DNA of 64,000 bases, from the NCBI RefSeq assembly GCF_000517625.1, contig NZ_CP007055.1, forward strand, positions 310,001 to 374,000, read 5' to 3'. A program made the position numbers and the translations under genes. Positions 1 to 8,147 of this stretch are shown here, in pieces. The notes beneath the pieces were generated by a model, which saw only the letters and a list, made by a program, of their open reading frames with translations, did no database searches and was not told where the DNA came from. The stretch is from Halostagnicola larsenii XH-48. GTDB taxonomy: Archaea; Halobacteriota; Halobacteria; Halobacteriales; Natrialbaceae. Position 1 is the stretch's first letter; each line of letters starts with the position of its first letter.

Positions 1-390
1 GACGAGAGTCGCGAGCACCAGAACCAACAAGACGGCGATGACGCCGAGTGCGACCAGCGGCTGTTGCAGCGTGAAAAACGTCGGCGTCCAGGCGACGTTG
101 AACGCCATCTGGACCGCGAAGAGCCCGAGCGCGAGCCGTCGTCCGGAGCTATTTGCTCGCCAAACGCGCCACAGCGCGATCCCGAGCAGCGTAAACAGCG
201 CGGTCCAGACGATCGAAAACGCGATCGACGGCGGGTAGAACCACGGCTTCTCGAGACCCTCGAACCAGGCCGTGTCCGTCGAGGTGACCAGCGCCGGCGC
301 GCTCCCGACGACGTTGACCAGCAGGACGAAGCCCACGAGTTCGGCTATCGGACGCGGCTCGAGATCCAGCGATCGGACGCCGTATGCCAT
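1..390 (-). CDS. tspO: TspO/MBR family protein (tryptophan-rich sensory protein), 3' end cut by window edge
   Basis: Reading the minus strand from the ATG at 390 gives 130 codons with no stop before base 1, so the C-terminus lies outside the window. The protein has the family signature WFEGLEKPWFYPP (about residues 44-56), then hydrophobic helices, a QMAFNVAWTPTFF helix and a last hydrophobic stretch. TspO proteins are five-helix membrane proteins that bind tetrapyrroles and tune stress or pigment responses; the ligand here is not known. A TATA-like element at 411-419 about 25 bases before the ATG suggests its own leaderless transcript, although it also lies 49 bases downstream of the CobW pair on the same strand. 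Confidence 0.88.
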   Translation of the reverse strand, partial: MAYGVRSLDLEPRPIAELVGFVLLVNVVGSAPALVTSTDTAWFEGLEKPWFYPPSIAFSIVWTALFTLLGIALWRVWRANSSGRRLALGLFAVQMAFNVAWTPTFFTLQQPLVALGVIAVLLVLVLATLV

Positions 391-410
391 ACCGAACGGA
401 CGTGTTCAAC

Positions 411-419
411 CTAATTATA
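411..419 (-). promoter_or_regulatory. TATA-like element of tspO
   Basis: Minus-strand TATAATTAG lies 21-29 bases before the tspO ATG, the spacing of leaderless haloarchaeal promoters. Confidence 0.5.
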
Positions 420-439
420 GCCGGAGGTGCAACCCTTGT

Positions 440-1789
440 TTACGGGTTTGACCGGTCAGCGGCGCTTCCGGAAGAAATCGTCGTCGACTCGCCCATCGCC
501 GTTGGCGTCTCGTTCTCGTAGTCGTCCCAATTTTCGGCCATCTCGCTATCGGTGAGCAGACAGTCCTCGAGTCGCGACTCGAGGGCGACCTGATCCAGGT
601 TCCGGCCGATGAGCGCGAGTCGAACCTCGCGGTCGCCCCACTCCTCGTCCCACGGCATGTCTGGCTGGCCGCGGCGATAGGCTTCCTGTCGTTGCTCGGA
701 GAAGCTGGCGATCCACCGCCCGGTGACCTCGAGGGTCGTCTCGGTTCCCGCGTAGCTCATCGTGATCGCCGCCCGTTCGCGGCCCGCGATCCAGCAGAGC
801 CCCTTCGCGCGAACGAGCCCGTCCGGAACGTCCTCGAGGAACTCGCGGAGTCGCCGGGGGTGAAACGGACGGGTTCGCGCGAACGTTGTGACGTCGATCC
901 CATATCGCTCGGGCGGGTGAGTGTGGTCGTCATCGCCGTGGTCGTGGCTCTCGCCGTCGCCGTGATCGTGGTTTTCACCGTCACCGCTCTCGCCGTCACC
1001 GTGATTGCGGTGCTCGTCGCCGCTTTCGCCATCACCGCTGTCGCCGTGATCGTGCAGACTGTCACCGGCCTCGTGGTCCGCGCTCGCCTCGACGGCTCGT
1101 TTCCAGCCCGCGGACTCGCGTGCGGCCTCGAGGTCGAATCGCTCGCTCTCGAGCAGTTCGTCGGGACGCACCGAGCCGTACTCCGTGGTCACGATGTCGG
1201 CTCGCGGCTGGAGCGTCTCGAGGACGGCGACGACGCGGTCGCGTTCGGCCTCGCTAACCAGGTCGCACTTGTTGAGGACGAGCAGGTCACAGAACTCGAC
1301 CTGCTCGAGCAGGAGGTCGGCGATCGGACGGGAGCCGCTCTCGTCGGGACCCTGTCGGACCGGCTTTTCGTCCCCGTCGACGAACGTGTCGTAAAACAGG
1401 CGAGCGTCGGCGACGGTGACGACCGCGTCCAGATCGTAGGGGCCGCCAGCGGGCCCGCGGACGAACTGGCGGGCGATCGGTTCCGGCTCGCCGACGCCGG
1501 AGGCTTCGACGACGAGGGAGTCGAAGTCGTGTTCCTTCCAGAGTTGGATCACCGAGCGCGAGAGTTCGCCGCCGAGGCTACAACAGATACAGCCGTTCTC
1601 GAGGGCGACGACCTCGTCGCCCGTCTCGAGGTCGGTGCGCGCTTCGACGAGGTCGGCGTCGACGTTAACCTCGCCGACGTCGTTGACGAGGACGGCGATA
1701 TCGCGGTCGTCTTCCTCGAGCAACTGCGAGAGCAGCGTCGTCTTGCCTGCGCCGAGCCCGCCACAGAGGATGGTAACCGGAACGGACAT
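440..1789 (-). CDS. CobW/ZNG1-type GTPase metallochaperone with His-rich insert (paralogue 2)
   Basis: 449-aa COG0523 G3E GTPase. Visible are Walker A GGLGAGKTT (residues 10-18), the metal-binding GCICC motif (66-70), NKCD guanine specificity (173-176), a His/Asp/Gly-rich insert (about 239-291, with repeated HDHGD and HGDGESGD units) and a CobW C-terminal domain. The family hydrolyses GTP to hand metals, typically zinc or cobalt, to client proteins; the His-rich loop probably buffers metal. Its ATG follows directly on the TAA of the upstream paralogue (1790-1792), so the two are almost certainly co-transcribed. Which metal and client are served cannot be read from the sequence. Confidence 0.93.
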   Translation of the reverse strand: MSVPVTILCGGLGAGKTTLLSQLLEEDDRDIAVLVNDVGEVNVDADLVEARTDLETGDEVVALENGCICCSLGGELSRSVIQLWKEHDFDSLVVEASGVGEPEPIARQFVRGPAGGPYDLDAVVTVADARLFYDTFVDGDEKPVRQGPDESGSRPIADLLLEQVEFCDLLVLNKCDLVSEAERDRVVAVLETLQPRADIVTTEYGSVRPDELLESERFDLEAARESAGWKRAVEASADHEAGDSLHDHGDSGDGESGDEHRNHGDGESGDGENHDHGDGESHDHGDDDHTHPPERYGIDVTTFARTRPFHPRRLREFLEDVPDGLVRAKGLCWIAGRERAAITMSYAGTETTLEVTGRWIASFSEQRQEAYRRGQPDMPWDEEWGDREVRLALIGRNLDQVALESRLEDCLLTDSEMAENWDDYENETPTAMGESTTISSGSAADRSNP

Positions 1790-3004
1790 TTACTGATCCG
1801 CGAGCGCGAGTTCACGTCGTTCTTCCGGTTCGAACGGATCGGGGTACCCTCCCCAGTCGTCGTTCGTGTACTCCTCCTCCGTGAGCAAGCAGTCATCGAG
1901 TTGGTCGACGAGCGACTCGGCGTCGAACTCGCGGCCGATGAGGACGAGCCGCGTCATACGGTCGCCCCACTCGTCGTCCCAGTCCTCCTCGAGACCGGGT
2001 CTGGCGGCGAAGTACTGCTCGCGTTCTGCCTCGGGGAGCGTCGCGAGCCACTGGCCCGACGGGCCGGCGCGGACGGAGGTTCCCGCTTTGTCGATCCCCA
2101 TCGCAACGTCTTCGCGGCCTGCACTCCAGAAGAATCCCTTCGCGCGGATGATCCGGTCTGGGAGTTCGGGTAAGAGCGCCGCGATCCGTTCGGGGTGGAA
2201 CGGTCGATCCCGCTCGTAGGAAACGGAGGTGACGCCGTGTTCTTCCTGCGGGTCGTGGTGGTGTTCGTGCTGGAGTTCGCGCTTCCAGCCCGCCGAGTTC
2301 TGTGCGGCCTCGAAGTCGAACCGTCCGGTGTCGAGGATGGCCGCCGCCTCGACGTTCCCGAACTTGGTCCGACGGATCTTGGCTCGAGGCTGCAGCGTCT
2401 CGAGGACGGCTTCGATCTCCTCGAGTGCGTCGTCGGGAACGAGGTCGCACTTGTTGAGGACGAGCACGTCGCAGAACTCGATCTGGTCGAGCAACACTTC
2501 TTCGGGAACCCGTCCCGATTCGGCGTCGATGTCACCTTCGCCCCCTGAAAGCGCCGTTCCGGAGTCGAACGACTCCCAGAAGCTGTGGGCGTTGACGACG
2601 GTGACCATCGTATCGAGCGCGTAGGTGTCGGTTGGATCGAACGTCGCATCTTCGAAGCCCATCGAGAATGTCTGGGCGACGGGGATCGGTTCGGAAATGC
2701 CGGAGGATTCGACGAGCAAATAATCGAACTCGCGCTGCTCGGCCAGCCGTCCGATCTCCGCTAACATGTCGCCGCGAAGGCGACAGCAGATACAGCCGTT
2801 CGAGAGTTCCACTACCTCCTCGTCGCCGCCCAGATCCGATCGCTGGGTGACGGCTTCGGCGTCGACGTTCACCGCTCCCATATCGTTGACCACGACCGCC
2901 GCTTCCATCCCGTGATCCGCGGAGAGAACGCGGTTGAGAACGGTCGTCTTGCCCGCGCCGAGACTGCCGCTCAGAACTGTCACCGGTATTCGTTCGTCGT
3001 TCAT
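1790..3004 (-). CDS. CobW/ZNG1-type GTPase metallochaperone (paralogue 1)
   Basis: 404-aa COG0523 GTPase with Walker A SGSLGAGKTT (12-21), GCICC (70-74), NKCD, a short His-rich patch HEHHHDPQEEHG (about 246-257) and a CobW C-terminal domain. It is clearly related to the next gene (440-1789) but lacks the long His-rich insert, so the two may serve different clients or metal states. First gene of a two-gene unit, behind an AT-rich upstream region with inverted repeats. Tandem COG0523 genes are often zinc-starvation genes; here that is inference. Confidence 0.93.
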   Translation of the reverse strand: MNDERIPVTVLSGSLGAGKTTVLNRVLSADHGMEAAVVVNDMGAVNVDAEAVTQRSDLGGDEEVVELSNGCICCRLRGDMLAEIGRLAEQREFDYLLVESSGISEPIPVAQTFSMGFEDATFDPTDTYALDTMVTVVNAHSFWESFDSGTALSGGEGDIDAESGRVPEEVLLDQIEFCDVLVLNKCDLVPDDALEEIEAVLETLQPRAKIRRTKFGNVEAAAILDTGRFDFEAAQNSAGWKRELQHEHHHDPQEEHGVTSVSYERDRPFHPERIAALLPELPDRIIRAKGFFWSAGREDVAMGIDKAGTSVRAGPSGQWLATLPEAEREQYFAARPGLEEDWDDEWGDRMTRLVLIGREFDAESLVDQLDDCLLTEEEYTNDDWGGYPDPFEPEERRELALADQ

Positions 3005-3033
3005 CGTACGCGCTAGTAGGATTTCTTAACCAC

Positions 3034-3105
3034 TTAATACTAATCTCTAGTTTCCCTAGAACTCATAATAATAACTAATATTAAAATTAGAGATATTTTT
3101 AATAT
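3034..3105 (-). promoter_or_regulatory. AT-rich promoter/operator region of the CobW pair
   Basis: On the minus strand TATTAAG (3034-3040) sits about 30 bases before the ATG at 3004 and can act as TATA box. Just upstream is an inverted repeat TCTAG-TTTCC-CTAGA (3046-3060), and beyond it ATATTAAAA (3078-3086) faces TTTTAATAT (3097-3105), a perfect 9-base inverted repeat. The stretch is far more AT-rich than its surroundings. A metal-responsive repressor site is plausible but unproven. Confidence 0.5.
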
Positions 3106-3327
3106 CGTCCGGTCATTTCGATGCGTTACGATCCAATCGAATGACTCGACGAGTTTGTCGTGGATCGCTGTCATCGCCGGAAGCGACCCAAACGCTATTC
3201 GAGCGAACCGGCCGCGGGGTAGACGTTTCGATGCGCAACGATCGAACCGCGTGGGCAATGCTTTTCCTCCAGACCGTTGGTCAAGGACGTATGGACGATA
3301 GCCTCGATTCTGTCGGGTGGTTCGCCA

Positions 3328-3843
3328 ATGACTAACGGAACGTCGTCGGAGTCGACGCCCGACGAGGCCGATCCGTGGATCGAGTTGCTCGAGGACGCGG
3401 CGGCAATCGAGGGCGAGTTTCAGGATGCGGGTTGGGAGACGCTGTTCGTCGAACCGGAGGCCGTCACGCCGGTCGAGACGGACGACCGAGTCGGTCTTCG
3501 AGCGGTCGTCTCACAGGACCAGTACACCGCCGTCGAGGACCTCGTTGGCCGGGACGACATCGCCTTCGCCGCGGTCGACGTCTACTACCAGACCGAAGGA
3601 CAGACGACCTTCATCCTCGCCGTCGAACGCGACGACGAAACCGAACACGCCGTCTTGCTCCCGCTGTACTACGATCTACCGGACGCATCCTCGGTGCTCG
3701 AGACCGCACTCGCCGACGGGCACCTCTTCGTCTACCTCGATCCGGCGGACGAACCGGCGGAAACGGACGAAGACCGCTGGGTCGTGTTTTCCCACGACGA
3801 GCCGTCGCTGTTCGTCGATTCAGTCGCCGATCTCGAGGAGTAG
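3328..3843 (+). CDS. Haloarchaeal conserved acidic protein, function unknown
   Basis: 171 aa when started at the ATG at 3328, which has a GGGTGG Shine-Dalgarno-like stretch at 3315-3320; an ATG 51 bases upstream in the same frame is less likely. The protein is soluble and very acidic, without signal peptide or membrane helix. The middle part reads as an alpha/beta fold (RAVVSQDQYTAVEDLV..AAVDVYYQ) and the end has VVFSHDEPSLFVDSV. I recognise no catalytic motif. It converges on the 3874-4620 gene with a 30-base gap. Confidence 0.75.
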   Translation: MTNGTSSESTPDEADPWIELLEDAAAIEGEFQDAGWETLFVEPEAVTPVETDDRVGLRAVVSQDQYTAVEDLVGRDDIAFAAVDVYYQTEGQTTFILAVERDDETEHAVLLPLYYDLPDASSVLETALADGHLFVYLDPADEPAETDEDRWVVFSHDEPSLFVDSVADLEE

Positions 3844-3873
3844 TCGTTCGGGTCTCTCGTTTCGTTCGACTCG

Positions 3874-4620
3874 CTACGCCTCGTCTTCTCGCAACTCCTG
3901 ACTGGCGTCGCGAACGTCGCGCATCACCGTCGAAATCCGCTCTTCGGCCTCGAGTTCCTCCTCGACCGAGAGGTCGACGCCTTCGACCTCGAGGAGGAAC
4001 TTCGCGACCTCGGTCGCCTCGTACATCACGTCGTCGAGCTCTTCGGCGGTAAAGAAGTCGCACATCGCGCCGTAGAGGAAGGTCGCGCCGGCGGTTCGGA
4101 TCTTGTCCTCGAAGGAGCTCCGGGCCTGATTGACCGCCTGCGGGGTGTAGGTGTCGGTCATGAAGGGGACGAGTTCGGGGAGGTTCTCGCCGATTTTGGT
4201 CATCTCGACGCCGGTTTCGGTTCGGAAGTCAGAACACAGGCGGGCGATGGCCCACTCGCGGGCCGTGATGTACGTTCGATCCCGCAGGAACTCGTTGACC
4301 CGGTCGTACTGCGCGCCGTCCATCTTCTGGAATCGGGCGTACTTCTGGACATCCGTCGGCACGTCGTTCCCGTCGGCCTCGTCGGGGTCCGGCACGCCCG
4401 GCATCGACTGCTCGACCGAAGCGGGATCGTCAGCTTCGTCGGCGGCGTCCCGGCCTTCGTCGGCGCCATCCCGGCTTTCGCCGGCAGGAGTCTCGAGATC
4501 AGGAGTTGTGCCGTCGATATCGACGGTCTCTGGGTCGTCGTCGGTGGCTTCCACGGTGGTGGTCTCGCTCGAGTCGGAGTCCGCGTCGTCGGACTCCATC
4601 CGTGAACCGTCCTCGTTCAT
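3874..4620 (-). CDS. Haloarchaeal conserved protein (DUF5806-like)
   Basis: 248 aa. The first about 90 residues are a low-complexity acidic Ser/Thr/Asp/Glu tail, probably disordered. The rest is a helical domain beginning VPTDVQKYARFQKMDGAQYDRVNEFLRD and containing AREWAIARLCSDFRT and GATFLYGAMCDFFTAEELDDVM. I take this as the DUF5806 type, from memory, with moderate certainty; function unknown. No membrane segment or cofactor motif is seen. Confidence 0.75.
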   Translation of the reverse strand: MNEDGSRMESDDADSDSSETTTVEATDDDPETVDIDGTTPDLETPAGESRDGADEGRDAADEADDPASVEQSMPGVPDPDEADGNDVPTDVQKYARFQKMDGAQYDRVNEFLRDRTYITAREWAIARLCSDFRTETGVEMTKIGENLPELVPFMTDTYTPQAVNQARSSFEDKIRTAGATFLYGAMCDFFTAEELDDVMYEATEVAKFLLEVEGVDLSVEEELEAEERISTVMRDVRDASQELREDEA

Positions 4621-4756
4621 AGCCCCTCATTCCCAAGGCCCGGAGATAAGGATTGTTCTCGAGGCCGTCGGATCGAAGCTGCTGTCGGCTCGAGGATCGC
4701 TTCTCGGAACGCACCCGAGCAATAAACTCTCGGCGCATTTCGAGTGGTTCTGCGTG

Positions 4757-4763
4757 TTTTAAG
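4757..4763 (+). promoter_or_regulatory. TATA-like element of the thiolase gene
   Basis: TTTTAAG lies 25-31 bases before the ATG at 4788, consistent with a leaderless transcript. Confidence 0.45.
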
Positions 4764-4787
4764 ATGATAAAGACCGTCACCTAGGCT

Positions 4788-5924
4788 ATGTCACAGACGC
4801 CAGTCATCGCAGCCGCGTATCGCACCCCGCAAGGGAAAGAAGACGGCGTGTACGCCGATCTGCGAAGTGAAGACCTCTCTATCCCGCTGATCAACGAGAT
4901 TCTGGCCGAGAGCGGCCTCTCGAGCGAGGACATCGACGACCTGATGTGGGGCTGTGCCCAGCAGCGCGGCGAGCAGGACAACAACCTCGCCCGGATCATC
5001 GCGTTGCTCTCGGACCTCGGCGAGGGCGTTCCCGCGACGACGATCAACCGCTGGTGTGCCTCCTCGATGCAGGCGGTCATTTCGGCGTCGGACGCCATCG
5101 CGGCGGGCAACCGCGACGCGATCATCGCCGGCGGCGTCGAGTCGATGACCCGCGTGCCGATGGGCGAGAACACGATGGAAGTCCACCCGCGGATGGCCGC
5201 CGAGTACAACGTTGGCGAACTCCAGATGGGGATGACCGCAGAGAAGGTCGCCGAAGAGTTCGGCGTCACTCGAGAGGACCAAGACGAGTACGCGGCTCGG
5301 AGCCAACAGCGGGCCGTCGAGGCGACCGAAGAGGGCCGCTTCGAGGACGAAATCGTCCCGATCGAAACGGAGGACGGAACGATCACGGAAGACGAAGGCC
5401 TCCGGCCGGGCACGACCGCCGAGAAACTCGGCGAACTGCCGACGGTCTTCAAATCCGACGGCAGCGTCACCCCCGGAAACGCCTCGCAGATCTCCGACGG
5501 TGCCTCCGCAGTGCTCGTCACGAGCGAGGCGTTCGCCGAGGAGAACGACCTCGAGATCCTCGCGGAGGTCGGGATGAACAACGTGGCGGGCGTCGACCCG
5601 ACCATCATGGGAATCGGTCCGGTACCGGCGACGCGGGGTCTGCTCGAGCGAAACGGCCGCGACATCGACGACTACGATCTGGTCGAACTCAACGAGGCCT
5701 TTGCCAGCCAGAGTCTCTACTCCCGAGACGAACTCGGAATCGATCCCGAGATCTTCAACGTCAACGGCGGCGCGATCGCGATCGGTCACCCGCTCGGAGC
5801 CTCGGGCGCTCGCCTGCCGGTGACCCTGATTCACGAACTGCAAAAACGCGGCGGCGGTCTCGGACTGGCGACGCTGTGTGTCGGCTTCGGACAGGGTGCG
5901 GCGATCGAGTTCGAGGTCAACTGA
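4788..5924 (+). CDS. Acetyl-CoA C-acyltransferase (thiolase)
   Basis: 378 aa, slightly short for the family (about 385-400). Catalytic Cys90 sits in NRWCASSMQA, the His334 loop is NGGAIAIGHPLGASGAR, and the second Cys (364) lies in CVGFGQGAAIEF. These are the three classic thiolase signatures. The enzyme makes or cleaves 3-ketoacyl-CoA, in beta-oxidation, acetoacetyl-CoA formation for isoprenoids, or PHA supply; substrate length cannot be told. It is transcribed alone. The last codons recur 120 bases downstream (see repeat at 6013). Confidence 0.95.
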   Translation: MSQTPVIAAAYRTPQGKEDGVYADLRSEDLSIPLINEILAESGLSSEDIDDLMWGCAQQRGEQDNNLARIIALLSDLGEGVPATTINRWCASSMQAVISASDAIAAGNRDAIIAGGVESMTRVPMGENTMEVHPRMAAEYNVGELQMGMTAEKVAEEFGVTREDQDEYAARSQQRAVEATEEGRFEDEIVPIETEDGTITEDEGLRPGTTAEKLGELPTVFKSDGSVTPGNASQISDGASAVLVTSEAFAEENDLEILAEVGMNNVAGVDPTIMGIGPVPATRGLLERNGRDIDDYDLVELNEAFASQSLYSRDELGIDPEIFNVNGGAIAIGHPLGASGARLPVTLIHELQKRGGGLGLATLCVGFGQGAAIEFEVN

Positions 5925-6012
5925 GGGTCCGGTCGTTCACTTTTTGGTCCAGATTTTCCGAGGCCGCGAGCGAGCGAAGCAAGCGAGTCGGCCGAGAGAA
6001 AAGGTGGTCGCG

Positions 6013-6049
6013 ACAGGGTGCAGCGATCGAGTTTGACGTGAACTGAGGG
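6013..6049 (+). repeat. Diverged second copy of the thiolase gene tail
   Basis: Bases 6013-6049 match 5891-5927, the last codons and stop of the thiolase gene, at 33 of 37 positions. In the same frame relation they read QGAAIEFDVN-stop against QGAAIEFEVN-stop. Three of the four differences are synonymous and the fourth is Glu to Asp, which points to a copy from a once-translated paralogue. No reading frame for the rest of a thiolase precedes it. Confidence 0.75.
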
Positions 6050-6126
6050 GCTGACAGTCGCCTCTCGATCGCTCGAGCACGACGTGCCACGGTGCGACTT
6101 ACAACCGTGTAGCGCGAACACCTCCT

Positions 6127-6492
6127 ATGAGCAGTCTCCTGCTGTTCGCGGTCGGCTTCGTCTCGCTGTGTATACACGCCGGACTCGTGGGATTCGTCTA
6201 CTACGATACCGGCGAGGTCGCCCTCGAGCGTCGGCGCTGGCTGTTGCTCGTCGGGCTGATCCCGATCTTCGGCTTTTTCATGTACCTCTTCGAGCGGAGC
6301 GAACTCGACTACGATCCGTCGACGGACCCCTACGCCGGTGGCGGCTACAACGTCCACCCCTCTCGAGCCGACGACTTTCCCTTCTCGAGGTCCGACGGCC
6401 AGGAGGGCGCTCGAGAGGCTAGTCCGGATGGTGTGAGACGTACAGAAACCGAGAACCGAACGGCAACCGACGACGAAGAACGCACCCAGTGA
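6127..6492 (+). CDS. Small membrane protein, unknown function
   Basis: 121 aa with two hydrophobic helices (about 1-24 and 38-55), separated by a charged turn, followed by a long polar tail (about 57-121) with YDPSTDPYAGGGYNVHPS. The helix pair with an FxxYLFERSE exit resembles phospholipase-D-nuclease N-terminal-like (PLDc_N) membrane anchors, but no catalytic domain follows. Convergent with the Doc remnant 8 bases away. Function unknown. Confidence 0.7.
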   Translation: MSSLLLFAVGFVSLCIHAGLVGFVYYDTGEVALERRRWLLLVGLIPIFGFFMYLFERSELDYDPSTDPYAGGGYNVHPSRADDFPFSRSDGQEGAREASPDGVRRTETENRTATDDEERTQ

Positions 6493-6500
6493 TTGGAACC

Positions 6501-6707
6501 CTACTCGTTTTCGAGTGCATCGTATACGTCCCGATTTTCGTCTCGGTCGGCAGCCGCTACCTGCCTTACTAACTCCTGACGGATGTCTTCCATCGCTTCG
6601 TCGAGTTGGGTGCTGTTCTCGACATCTTCTTCGGTCGACTCAGAGACGACGTCGTCGTGGATTGCGAGGACATCTTCAACTGACGGGTACCAGAACGAGT
6701 CAGCCAT
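6501..6707 (-). pseudogene. Shortened death-on-curing (Doc/Fic) toxin remnant
   Basis: 68-aa reading frame. The first about 23 residues (MADSFWYPSVEDVLAIHDDV) are the N-terminus of haloarchaeal Doc-type toxins. It then jumps to STQLDEAMEDIRQELVRQVAAADRDENRDVYDALENE with none of the Fic core (no HPFxxGNKR). Doc proteins are usually about 130-170 aa and transfer phosphate to EF-Tu. The frame has stayed open across the presumed deletion, so a short protein could still be made, but it cannot be a Fic enzyme. No antitoxin gene lies beside it. Confidence 0.6.
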
Positions 6708-6848
6708 TCGTTTCAGAGTGAGGGATCGAATCGGCCTAATTCTTGCTGTCGGTCACTACTACCGTTCCATTTCACAGGAGCGACTGCCGCTGACAGATCG
6801 CCACGCCTCGGGGGAGATATTATCGCCCTCGAGCAACGACTCACGTAC

Positions 6849-7451
6849 ATGCCCACAGACGAGACTCGCCGAACGACGGACGAGCACGGACACGACATCA
6901 TCGACCCGCTGTACGTCGCCATCGTGACGGTGTCGTCCTCTCGAGCGGCCGCGGCCGAAACCGACGATCCGGCCGCGATCGAAGATCCCGGCGGCGATAC
7001 GGTCGCCGAGTGTTTCGAGACCGACGGTCACGAGGTCCGCGAGCGCGTTCTGGTCCGGGACGATTACGCCGCGATCCGAACCGCGGTCCGACGGCTGGCC
7101 GCGATGCGGGATATCGATATCGTGGTGACGACCGGCGGAACGGGGGTCACCGCGGACGACGTTTCCCCCGAAGCGACCGCCTCGCTGTTCGAACGCGACC
7201 TGCCCGGCTTCGGCGAACTGTTCCGCTCGCTCTCCTGGGACGAGGTCGGGACCCGCGCGATGGCCTCTCGAGCCACGGCTGGCATCGCGGTCGACACGCC
7301 GGTATTCACCCTCCCCGGAAGCACGAACGCCTGCCGAACCGCCTGCGAGAAACTCATCGTGCCCGAGGCACCGCACCTCGCGGGGCTCGCGACGAGCCAC
7401 CGAACTGACGCGACCGACCAATCGCTCGAGGCGTTTCGGTCCGAGGAGTGA
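6849..7451 (+). CDS. moaB: Molybdenum cofactor biosynthesis protein MoaB/MogA family
   Basis: 200 aa, with a polar N-terminal extension of about 20 residues. The MPT-binding motif TTGGTGVT is at 94-101, followed by DLPGFGELFR and SRATAGIAVDTPVFTLPGS. The family adenylylates molybdopterin before Mo or W insertion. It may supply the tungsten aldehyde oxidoreductase encoded at 58.5-60.4 kb, an inference. GATATTATC at 6815-6823 is a fitting TATA box about 28 bases before the ATG. Confidence 0.92.
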   Translation: MPTDETRRTTDEHGHDIIDPLYVAIVTVSSSRAAAAETDDPAAIEDPGGDTVAECFETDGHEVRERVLVRDDYAAIRTAVRRLAAMRDIDIVVTTGGTGVTADDVSPEATASLFERDLPGFGELFRSLSWDEVGTRAMASRATAGIAVDTPVFTLPGSTNACRTACEKLIVPEAPHLAGLATSHRTDATDQSLEAFRSEE

Positions 7452-7493
7452 GCCCGGCGGTCACGGCAGGCGAAGTCGGTCGTCGACCGGCGA

Positions 7494-8003
7494 TCAGTCG
7501 GTTACTCCCCGGAAGACGCGGTAGGATCCCTGTCCGGTCGCGACCGCCTTCGTCTCGCCGTCTTCGGTCGCGCTCTCGACGGTAATTTCGCTCACGCCGA
7601 CGCTCGAGCCGACTCGGACCACGTTCGCGGTCGCGCTCAGGTCGCCCGTCGCGGGCCGGAGGTAGTTGACGTTGAGGTTGATCGTCGCGATGCTCGCGTC
7701 GAACGGGTCCTCGAGTTCCGTTCGAAGTGCCAGTCCGCCAGCGGTATCGATGAGCGTCGCGGCGACGCCGCCGTGCATGTCGGGGCGTCGATCCGATCCC
7801 GAGTCGGGACGGACGTTCGTGAGCTTCTCGTCGTAGGGAATCGAGAGCGTCATCGTTCCCGCGCCGATGTGGTCGACCGAGGTACCCAACCAGGACAGAA
7901 ATTCCTGGGACTCGTCGATATGTCCCTGTAAGAAATCCTCGAGTTCGCCGGTCGCTTCGTCGGCGTTCGGAGTTCCGATCGAATCCGGTGTCTCATCGCT
8001 CAT
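7494..8003 (-). CDS. PaaI-type hotdog thioesterase
   Basis: 169 aa. An acidic N-terminal stretch is followed by a single hotdog domain with the HGG motif (H77-G79: DMHGGVAATLIDTAGGLA) and the NLNVNYLRPATGDL strand typical of PaaI/YbgC-like acyl-CoA thioesterases. The likely reaction is hydrolysis of aromatic or medium acyl-CoA. It is convergent with moaB 42 bases away. The substrate is not predictable. Confidence 0.88.
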   Translation of the reverse strand: MSDETPDSIGTPNADEATGELEDFLQGHIDESQEFLSWLGTSVDHIGAGTMTLSIPYDEKLTNVRPDSGSDRRPDMHGGVAATLIDTAGGLALRTELEDPFDASIATINLNVNYLRPATGDLSATANVVRVGSSVGVSEITVESATEDGETKAVATGQGSYRVFRGVTD

Positions 8004-8147
8004 GTCACCTCGTGTGCGAGCGGTCGTCTTGATCCCTGCGCTTTCGGGATTCTACCGGTTCGGGTGTTTCGATGAGATTCTCTCGATTCGAGTGGCGGAC
8101 CGGGTGGACATGGATCGTTATTTGGTCCTCCGCCGTCGACTCCCCCT

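Noticed and set aside
692-2173. 493-aa plus-strand frame opposite the CobW genes
   Set aside because: It is the shadow of two genes with clear Walker A, CICC and NKxD motifs; its own translation has no recognisable domain and is low complexity.
4791-5843. 350-aa minus-strand frame opposite the thiolase
   Set aside because: Antisense shadow of a gene with all three thiolase signatures.
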